From NCBI GenBank assembly GCA_030740435.1, contig JASLXG010000005.1:1-61210 (forward strand): a stretch of 61,210 nt of DNA, written 5' to 3'. The stretch comes from Alphaproteobacteria bacterium. GTDB taxonomy: Bacteria; Pseudomonadota; Alphaproteobacteria; UBA2966. Positions 50,867 through 61,210 of this stretch are shown one piece after another. The position numbers and the translations under genes are program-made. Under the pieces are notes generated by a model, which was given only the letters and a program-made list of their open reading frames with translations, was not told the origin of the DNA and ran no database searches. The number at the start of each line of letters is the position of its first letter. Within the stretch, counting starts at the first letter, position 1.

Positions 50867-51865
50867 TCAGGCAGCGCGTGCGCGCTCGGCGGCGTGGCCA
50901 AGACTGCGCCGCAGGTGGACCCGCACGTTGTCACGCAGATAGCGCTTGGTGTAGCCGTGGTGGGGCAAAGGATTTATCTCGCGGCTGGCCTCTTCGGCCA
51001 CCCGGGCGATGGTGTCGTCGTCGAGTCGGGCGCCCACGAGGGCGGTTTCCGCCGCCTCGGGCCTGAGCGGTCCTTCGCCGATGGCACTGAGAACGATACG
51101 CGCTCCGGCACAGGTCTGGCCGTCGTCCTCCAGCCTGAGCGTCACGGCCATGACCACCATGCCGAATTCGAGGCCGCCGCGCAGTGTGGTTTTGTGAAAG
51201 CCCCAGCCACTACCGGTCGGGGCCTGTGGCACCGTCACGGCGGTGACGATCTCGGCCGGGCCCAGCGTCAGGGGCGAGAGGCCGTTGGCGCTGTAAAGGT
51301 CCTCGAGCGCCTGGTGGCGCCGGCCCTCGGGGCCGAGAATTTCGATCTCGGCGCCGAGCGCGATCAGGGCCGGGGCCAGGTCCGAACAATGCACCGCCCA
51401 GCAAGTCTGGTCGTCGTTGCCGGGAAAGGGATAGCAACATTCGCCGCCACGTTTGTAGCAGCCCGCCACGAACTGGTAGTCGTGCTGCTGATTGTAATAA
51501 AGGCAGCGCGTTTCCTGGCAGAGATTGCCGCCCAGCGTGCCCATCTGGCGCACCTGCTTGCCGCCGACGCTGTGGGCCGCGGCGGCCAGCAGCGGCGCCT
51601 GGCGGACGACCAAGTCGTCGGTTTCCAGGCTCGAGAGCCGCGTCAGCGCATCGATACGCAGGCCGCCCTCGGGCAAGAGCTCGGGCTCGGCCGGGACCAG
51701 CCCGGCCAGGCTGACGAGATGGCTGGGCCTGACCACTTGGACGCGCATGTTGGGGAAGAGATCGGTGCCGCCGGCCAGCAACTTGGCCTCGGCCTCGGCC
51801 CCCAGCAGCGCCACCGCCTCCTCGATCGTCTCGGGCCGTTCGTATTCGAAATCGAAGAGAATCAT
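50867..51865 (-). CDS. FAD/4Fe-4S medium subunit of the second aryl-CoA-reductase-type enzyme
   Basis: This 332-residue FAD subunit has KLLAGGTDLFPNMRVQVV (about 28-45) and MGTLGGNLCQ (about 108-117). The cysteine-rich insertion that defines 4-hydroxybenzoyl-CoA-reductase beta subunits is present, with Cys at 121, 136, 143/144 and 155 or 160 and the shared RCxYYNQ pattern. This implies an extra [4Fe-4S] cluster and a reductive, ferredoxin-linked reaction rather than an ordinary hydroxylase. It is the first gene of the seven-gene operon running to 43554. Confidence 0.9.
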   Translation of the reverse strand: MILFDFEYERPETIEEAVALLGAEAEAKLLAGGTDLFPNMRVQVVRPSHLVSLAGLVPAEPELLPEGGLRIDALTRLSSLETDDLVVRQAPLLAAAAHSVGGKQVRQMGTLGGNLCQETRCLYYNQQHDYQFVAGCYKRGGECCYPFPGNDDQTCWAVHCSDLAPALIALGAEIEILGPEGRRHQALEDLYSANGLSPLTLGPAEIVTAVTVPQAPTGSGWGFHKTTLRGGLEFGMVVMAVTLRLEDDGQTCAGARIVLSAIGEGPLRPEAAETALVGARLDDDTIARVAEEASREINPLPHHGYTKRYLRDNVRVHLRRSLGHAAERARAA

Positions 51866-52017
51866 CGTTAGGGCTCCACTAGCCCGCAGGTATTTTTTGG
51901 GTCTACCGGGGAAGCGAAAACTTAGCCCGGATCTCTCCCCAGGTCACGGACTGCGTCGCGCCCAGGTGATGCGATCTTTAAGTCGTTGGAATATAGCGAA
52001 TTTTTCATCTCCGTCCC

Positions 52018-52578
52018 CTACTCCGCCGCTTTATAATCCAGCGGGAAGTTTTGCCGCATGAAGTCGCCGTCGCGGCGGTAGGCGTGGCAGGAATCGAGCA
52101 GCGCCGACGGCAGGCGGCGCTCTTCGGGATGGCTCGCCGCTTCGCTTTCGGGCTCGCGTTCCGACCACAGCGCCTGCATGGCGGCGGTGGCCATCTGGGC
52201 CAGCATCTCGACCAGATGGGTGCAGCCCAGGCCATGGCCGACGCGCTGGCGCACGCCGCGGTTCCAGCCGGGCGCGATGCGCAGACCGGCCAGTTCGGCA
52301 AAATTGGGCTCGACGCCGGCACAATAGGCGTGGGCGCCGACGTCGAACTTGGCCTCCGCCGCTTGCACCACCAGTTCCTTGTCGACGGTCAACCTTAGCC
52401 ACATATCATGTACCGGCTCGCCGGCGGCCCGGTAGGTATCGGTGAAATTGTGGGTGAACGGTTTGACGTCGATGATGTGGCCCTCAATGTCGTATAGGCC
52501 GTCGCTACGGCGATAGGCCCGCAGATCCATGGTGCGGGTGTGGATCATGTCGCGTTCGGCCGCGGGGGAAAGGGGCAA
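52018..52578 (-). CDS. DUF2889-domain protein
   Basis: This 186-residue protein matches the DUF2889 pattern: RDMIHTRTMDLRAYRRSDGL (about 9-28), YDIEGHIIDVKPF (about 29-41), VHDMWLRLTVDKELVV and CTHLVEMLAQMATAAMQAL (about 120-138). Its function is not known; members often lie near CoA-ligase and aromatic-degradation genes. Translation starts at the ATG at 52578 or at the later MIHTRTMD. It is 152 bp upstream of the aryl-CoA-reductase operon on the same strand and may belong with it. Confidence 0.8.
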   Translation of the reverse strand: MPLSPAAERDMIHTRTMDLRAYRRSDGLYDIEGHIIDVKPFTHNFTDTYRAAGEPVHDMWLRLTVDKELVVQAAEAKFDVGAHAYCAGVEPNFAELAGLRIAPGWNRGVRQRVGHGLGCTHLVEMLAQMATAAMQALWSEREPESEAASHPEERRLPSALLDSCHAYRRDGDFMRQNFPLDYKAAE

Positions 52579-52797
52579 AGGTGCTACTCCGTTTTGTGGC
52601 TCTTGGCTGAAGTATCATACCGCAGTGCAGCAAGCGAGGTGGCATTCCGGCCGGCTCTGCTGTAAACTGCGGCCCGCAGGTTCCACTCGGCCGTTCCCCC
52701 CGGCCCCTCCCTCAGCGCTGGCTCACGGCAAGCTCTCACGAGAGAGGGAAGAGCCGCCAATGTTCGGCCGATAGCTGCCTGCGCCCCGGGGGAGGAC

Positions 52798-52853
52798 ATG
52801 GTTGACGGCCCCCTTGGCGGTCATGTGCGGAACGTGTTGTCGAAGCGGAAACG

Positions 52854-52857
<4 letters not shown>
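52798..52857 (+). CDS. 19-codon upstream ORF overlapping gltB
   Basis: A short frame reads MVDGPLGGHVRNVLSKRKR. It has a strong ribosome site (GGGGGAGG) just before its ATG. Its TGA overlaps the gltB ATG as ATGA. The gltB start itself has no clear ribosome site, so gltB may depend on ribosomes finishing this peptide. It is too short for gene finders and could be a leader peptide or only a coupling device. Confidence 0.5.
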
Positions 52858-57494
<4,637 letters not shown>

Positions 57495-57498
57495 GGCC

Positions 57499-58941
57499 AT
57501 GGGCAGGCCCACAGGTTTCAAGGAGATCCATCGCCGTGACCGCTCCTATGCGCCGGTTTCCCAGCGCGTGCGCCATTTCGGCGAGTTCGTGATACCGCTC
57601 AGCGAGGCCGAGACGCGCCAGCAGGGCGCACGTTGCATGGATTGCGGCATCCCCTTCTGTCACAACGGCTGTCCGGTCAGCAACATGATCCCGGACTGGA
57701 ACGACGCAACCTATCGCGGCGGCTGGCGGGAAGCCCTCGAGGTGCTGCACTCGACCAACAATTTCCCCGAATTCACCGGCCGCGTCTGCCCCGCTCCCTG
57801 CGAGGCGGCCTGCACTCTCAACATCACCGACCGCCCGGTGACCATCAAGACCATCGAGTGTTCGATCGTCGAGAAAGGCTGGCAGGAAGGCTGGATAGGG
57901 CCGCAGATTCCGGCCCACCGCAGCGGCCGCCAGGTGGCCATCGTCGGCTCCGGTCCGGCTGGCCTGGCCTGCGCCCAACAGCTCGCCCGGGCCGGTCATG
58001 GCGTCGTGGTGTTCGAAAAGAACGCCCGCATCGGCGGCCTCTTGCGCTACGGCATTCCCGATTTCAAACTGGACAAGGCCATCATCGACCGGCGCATGGC
58101 GCAGATGCGAGCCGAAGGCGTCGAGTTTCGGCCCAACACACACATCGGCGTCGGTGTCCCGGCGGCCGAGCTGCTGGAGAAGTTCGACGCTCTGGTGTTG
58201 GCCGGCGGCGCCGAGCATCCGCGCGACATGCCGGTGCCGGGCCGCGAACTCGACGGCGTCCACTTCGCCATGCCCTTCCTGATGCAGCAGAACCAGCACT
58301 TGGCGGGCGAACAAGTCACCGCCGACCAACCCATTAGCGCCGAAGGCATGCACGTCGTGGTCATCGGCGGCGGCGATACAGGATCCGACTGCGTTGGCAT
58401 CTCGATCCGTCAGGGCGCCGCCACGGTGACGCAACTGGAGATCATGCCCAAGCCGCCAGAGAGCGAGGAAAAGGAGCTGGTCTGGCCCAACTGGCCCAAC
58501 AAGCTGCGTACCTCGACCTCCCACGAGGAGGGCTGCGATCGCGACTGGGGGGTTTCGACGACGGCGGTCAAGGGATCTAACGGCCGCGTCGAGGCGCTCG
58601 AGCTGGTGCGGGTACGCTGGGACGAGGCCGAGGACGGCCGCTTCAGCATGCTCGAGATCGCCGGCAGCGAATTCGAGCTCAAGGCCGATTTGGTGCTGCT
58701 GGCCATGGGTTTCGTGCGGCCGCGCCACGAGGGACTTTTAGAAAGCCTGGGCGTCAGCCTCGATGAGGGCGGCAACGTCGCCGCCAATACCGTCGACTAC
58801 CAGACCTCGGTCGACAAGATCTTCGCCGCCGGCGACATGCGTCGCGGTCAGTCGCTGGTGGTCTGGGCCATCCGCGAAGGCCGCCAGTGCGCCCGCGCGG
58901 TCGACGAATTCCTCACCGGCGCCTCCGGCCTACCGCGCTAG
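57499..58941 (+). CDS. gltD: Glutamate synthase small subunit
   Basis: This 480-residue FAD/NADPH subunit feeds electrons to GltB. Iron-sulfur cysteines are in [20 protein letters not shown] (about 47-66) and CPAPCEAAC. The FAD motif is [18 protein letters not shown] (about 149-166) and the NADPH motif is [15 protein letters not shown] (about 289-303). The ATG at 57499 follows the gltB stop closely; an upstream in-frame ATG inside gltB is not used. A hairpin with a T-run follows the stop. Confidence 0.96.
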   Translation: MGRPTGFKEIHRRDRSYAPVSQRVRHFGEFVIPLSEAETRQQGARCMDCGIPFCHNGCPVSNMIPDWNDATYRGGWREALEVLHSTNNFPEFTGRVCPAPCEAACTLNITDRPVTIKTIECSIVEKGWQEGWIGPQIPAHRSGRQVAIVGSGPAGLACAQQLARAGHGVVVFEKNARIGGLLRYGIPDFKLDKAIIDRRMAQMRAEGVEFRPNTHIGVGVPAAELLEKFDALVLAGGAEHPRDMPVPGRELDGVHFAMPFLMQQNQHLAGEQVTADQPISAEGMHVVVIGGGDTGSDCVGISIRQGAATVTQLEIMPKPPESEEKELVWPNWPNKLRTSTSHEEGCDRDWGVSTTAVKGSNGRVEALELVRVRWDEAEDGRFSMLEIAGSEFELKADLVLLAMGFVRPRHEGLLESLGVSLDEGGNVAANTVDYQTSVDKIFAAGDMRRGQSLVVWAIREGRQCARAVDEFLTGASGLPR

Positions 58942-58967
58942 CGGCCCGGCCGCTCCTTAGTTTTTCT
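58940..58967 (+). terminator. Candidate rho-independent terminator after gltD
   Basis: AGCGGC-CCG-GCCGCT forms a 6-bp GC-rich stem from the stop codon onward, followed after six bases by TTTTTCTCTT. The distance from stem to T-run is slightly long, so termination may be partial. Confidence 0.5.
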
Positions 58968-59011
58968 CTTGACCTCAATTGGCAAAAAAAAATTCCCGTC
59001 GGCCCATTGCC

Positions 59012-59035
59012 ATATTTGCACAATTGCGCAAATAT
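59012..59035 (+). promoter_or_regulatory. 24-bp near-perfect palindrome, probable ArsR-family operator
   Basis: Half-sites ATATTTGCACAA (59012-59023) and TTGCGCAAATAT (59024-59035) are inverted copies with one mismatched pair of twelve. The site is 28 bp upstream of the ArsR-family gene, where autoregulatory operators of this family lie. Binding there would control the regulator and the permease behind it. Confidence 0.75.
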
Positions 59036-59063
59036 ACATGGATATTAGCGAGGAACACCCGCC

Positions 59064-59435
59064 ATGCAGCCCAACCCGACGCCCCTGGAAGTGATTTCGA
59101 ACCTGGCCGAGGATAACTCTCGCGGCTCCGGCCTCGAAGGTTTGCTCGAGCCCCGCCTTTTCAAGGCGCTCGGAGATCCCACCCGGGTCGCCATCCTGCT
59201 CACCCTGGCGCAATCGCGAGACGGCCTGCCGGTGGGCGAAGTGGCGGCACGCAGTCCGGTCGACGTCTCGGTAGTATCACGCCATCTGGCGGTGCTGCGC
59301 GAGGCCGGCATCGTGGAGTGCGAACGCCAGGGCAAGGTGGTTTTCTACTGGGTGCGCTACGGCGCCCTGACCAGCAGTCTGCGCGCGCTTGCCGATGCCC
59401 TCGATCAATGCTGTCCGACTCAAGGAGCCAATTGA
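59064..59435 (+). CDS. ArsR-family transcriptional regulator
   Basis: This 123-residue winged-helix metalloregulator type protein includes LFKALGDPTRVAILLTLAQS (about 32-51), and the recognition region DVSVVSRHLAVLREAGIVEC (about 72-91). A cysteine pair at the C-terminus (DQCCPTQ) and Cys91 could form a thiol metal site, though the classic CVC motif in the recognition helix is absent. It lies between a palindromic operator and the permease gene, whose ATG overlaps its stop (TGATG). The inducer may be arsenite, an organoarsenical or another thiophilic ion. Confidence 0.88.
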   Translation: MQPNPTPLEVISNLAEDNSRGSGLEGLLEPRLFKALGDPTRVAILLTLAQSRDGLPVGEVAARSPVDVSVVSRHLAVLREAGIVECERQGKVVFYWVRYGALTSSLRALADALDQCCPTQGAN

Positions 59436-60394
59436 TGCCACTCTCGATTTATCTTCCGCAATTGCAGGATTCGCTGATTTTCTTCGCCATCGTGTCGGCG
59501 GAGATGACGGTCCTTTTCATCGGCATCACCTTTCTTGTCGGCATTATCCTGGAGCTCTTCCCGGCCGAGCGCATCAGCGCCATCATGTCGGCGCGGCGCG
59601 GCCACGGCTATGCGGTGGGTGCCGGTTTGGGGGCGCTGACGCCCTTTTGCAGTTGCTCGACTATTCCGCTGACCATGGGCCTGATCAAGGCACGCGCCGG
59701 CTTCGGCCCGACCATGACGTTCCTCTTCACCTCGCCGCTGGTCAATCCGCTGTTGGTGGCATTGTTGTGGATGGCACTGGGCATCCGGTTCACCGTGGTC
59801 TACGTCGGCATGGCGCTGACGCTGACGGTGATCATCGGCTATCTGCTCGACCGTTTCGGGTTCGACCGCTTCATTCGGGCCGACCTTCTGGTGACCAAAT
59901 CGTCTTGCGGCGCCGCTCCCGAGGACTCGCCGCCCAACGACACCACGGTGCGGGCGGCCGCGGCGCGCCTCTTCCGCGATCGGCTGCGGCTCAAGGAGTT
60001 GCTGATCGACGCCGTGGGCCAGTTCCGCACCTTCCTGCCCTTCATCATCGTCGGCATCGGCATCGGCGCCGTCACCTATGGCTTCGTGCCGCAGGATTTC
60101 TTCGCCAGCGTCGCCGTTTCCGACAGCCCCTGGGCCATCCCGGCCTCGGCCGTGATCGGCATTCCGCTTTACGTGCGGCCCAGCACCATGGTGCCCATGG
60201 TCATGCCGCTGGCCGCCAAGGGCGTGGCGCTGGGGGCCATCGCCGCCCTGATCATCGGCGCCGCCGGTGCCAGCCTGCCGGAGGTGGTGATGCTCAAACG
60301 CATGTTCCGCATGCCCATGATCGTGGCCTTCGTGACCGCCGTCCTGACCATCGCTGTGACCACGGGATTCGTTTTCCAGGCCGTGGTCGCTTAG
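59435..60394 (+). CDS. DUF318/ArsP-type permease
   Basis: This is a 319-residue membrane protein of the permease family PF03773, with about eight membrane segments. The conserved [20 protein letters not shown] (about 66-85) carries the CSCST motif, and a mirror-image second half contains [21 protein letters not shown] central hydrophilic loop has [15 protein letters not shown]. Relatives include ArsP (efflux of trivalent organoarsenicals) and YraQ-type permeases. Coupling to an ArsR regulator supports export of a toxic metalloid. Confidence 0.85.
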   Translation: MPLSIYLPQLQDSLIFFAIVSAEMTVLFIGITFLVGIILELFPAERISAIMSARRGHGYAVGAGLGALTPFCSCSTIPLTMGLIKARAGFGPTMTFLFTSPLVNPLLVALLWMALGIRFTVVYVGMALTLTVIIGYLLDRFGFDRFIRADLLVTKSSCGAAPEDSPPNDTTVRAAAARLFRDRLRLKELLIDAVGQFRTFLPFIIVGIGIGAVTYGFVPQDFFASVAVSDSPWAIPASAVIGIPLYVRPSTMVPMVMPLAAKGVALGAIAALIIGAAGASLPEVVMLKRMFRMPMIVAFVTAVLTIAVTTGFVFQAVVA

Positions 60395-60407
60395 ATAACA
60401 GGAGGCC

Positions 60408-60719
60408 ATGGACGAGCAGCAGCAGGAAAAAATCATCCAGGACCTCGAGCGGGACTACGAAGACCGCTGCGAGAACTGGTCCTGGGTAATCCGCCTGGCC
60501 AAACTGGCCATCCTGGTGCTGCTGATCGGCAAGCTTTACATCGCGGTTCTTCTGATGTTCGGGCTTTACTGTCTCGAGCACCAATTGCTGGCCCCCTTCG
60601 GCTACCGGCCGACAACCGGATTTCTCGTCGACCTGATCGTCAGCAAAGAGAAATTCATCGCCCGCAGACTGCCGCGGCCGAACGATCCCCCGCATGAGGG
60701 CTTGGCGCCGGACGGGTAA
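60408..60719 (+). CDS. Small membrane protein of unknown function
   Basis: This 103-residue protein has an acidic, helical start ([20 protein letters not shown]), then one or two membrane segments ([20 protein letters not shown] and [17 protein letters not shown], about 26-62), and a basic tail. A ribosome site AGGAGG precedes the ATG at 60408, 13 bp after the permease stop, so it is probably the third gene of the ArsR/permease operon. I do not recognise the family. Confidence 0.7.
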   Translation: MDEQQQEKIIQDLERDYEDRCENWSWVIRLAKLAILVLLIGKLYIAVLLMFGLYCLEHQLLAPFGYRPTTGFLVDLIVSKEKFIARRLPRPNDPPHEGLAPDG

Positions 60720-60771
60720 GGCGCTATACAGCCGGGCCGACGGCCCGCCCCTCCCCGCCCCCACGCCCCTT

Positions 60772-61210
<439 letters not shown>

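Noticed and set aside
49241-51871. 876-residue plus-strand open frame
   Set aside because: It is antisense to the second reductase operon, whose three subunits have clear motifs; the plus-strand product has none.

Overview
The window is GC-rich and reads as chromosome of an alphaproteobacterium, probably Rhodospirillales-like. The pointers are the gltB-gltD pair, DUF1491 and DUF2889 proteins, a fused indolepyruvate:ferredoxin oxidoreductase and the overall codon use. This placement is inferred, not tested. The gene content indicates a facultative organism with anaerobic aromatic metabolism: two 4-hydroxybenzoyl-CoA-reductase-type molybdoenzymes, 2-oxoacid:ferredoxin oxidoreductases, a complete Hdr/Flx electron-transfer set, hemerythrins and an exact FNR-type promoter.

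Layout. 1-3.1 kb: hcrA (5' end cut by the window) and hcrB. 3.1-6.8 kb: an operon behind an FNR box encoding a DUF2249 protein, an NnrS-like membrane protein, a hemerythrin and a tandem acetyltransferase. 6.9-8.4 kb: an IS4-family element lodged in a palindromic repeat. 8.6-21.3 kb (minus strand): fourteen tightly packed genes. In transcription order they encode a fumarate-reductase-like iron-sulfur protein and flavoprotein, a rubrerythrin-like protein, HdrC, HdrB, a ferredoxin, KorA, KorB, KorC, HdrA, FlxD, two iron-sulfur proteins and FlxA. 21.7-24.1 kb: an IS5-family element, an IS1380 remnant, a bacteriohemerythrin and a truncated NfnA-like gene. 24.2-31.8 kb (minus): SDR, pentapeptide protein, indolepyruvate:ferredoxin oxidoreductase, B12-binding subunit and acyl-CoA mutase, facing a divergent TetR gene whose operators are visible. 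32.6-35.6 kb: two decayed genes (cupin, molybdenum hydroxylase). 35.6-43.5 kb: agmatinase-type hydrolase, MNT/HEPN pair, alkylsulfatase-like lipoprotein, enoyl-CoA hydratase with MarR, adenylate cyclase, TenA and two small proteins. 43.5-51.9 kb (minus): a second three-subunit aryl-CoA-reductase-type enzyme with a CoA ligase and a molybdenum/selenium hydroxylase maturation set. 52.0-61.2 kb: DUF2889 gene, gltB-gltD, an ArsR/permease operon, a small membrane protein and the start of typA.

The most interesting system is the 8.6-21.3 kb block. It combines every part of a FlxABCD-HdrABC flavin-based electron-bifurcating complex with KorABC plus a ferredoxin, and with a soluble fumarate-reductase-like pair, all in one apparent operon. 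The inferred role is to exchange electrons between NAD(P)H, ferredoxin reduced during 2-oxoacid oxidation, and a fumarate-like or disulfide acceptor. That could supply or balance low-potential electrons for anaerobic aromatic degradation (hcrAB lies just upstream). Mobile elements on both sides suggest an acquired module. A second point is the acyl-CoA mutase at 30.1-31.8 kb: three substrate/catalytic positions that define known mutases are all changed, so its substrate is probably new.
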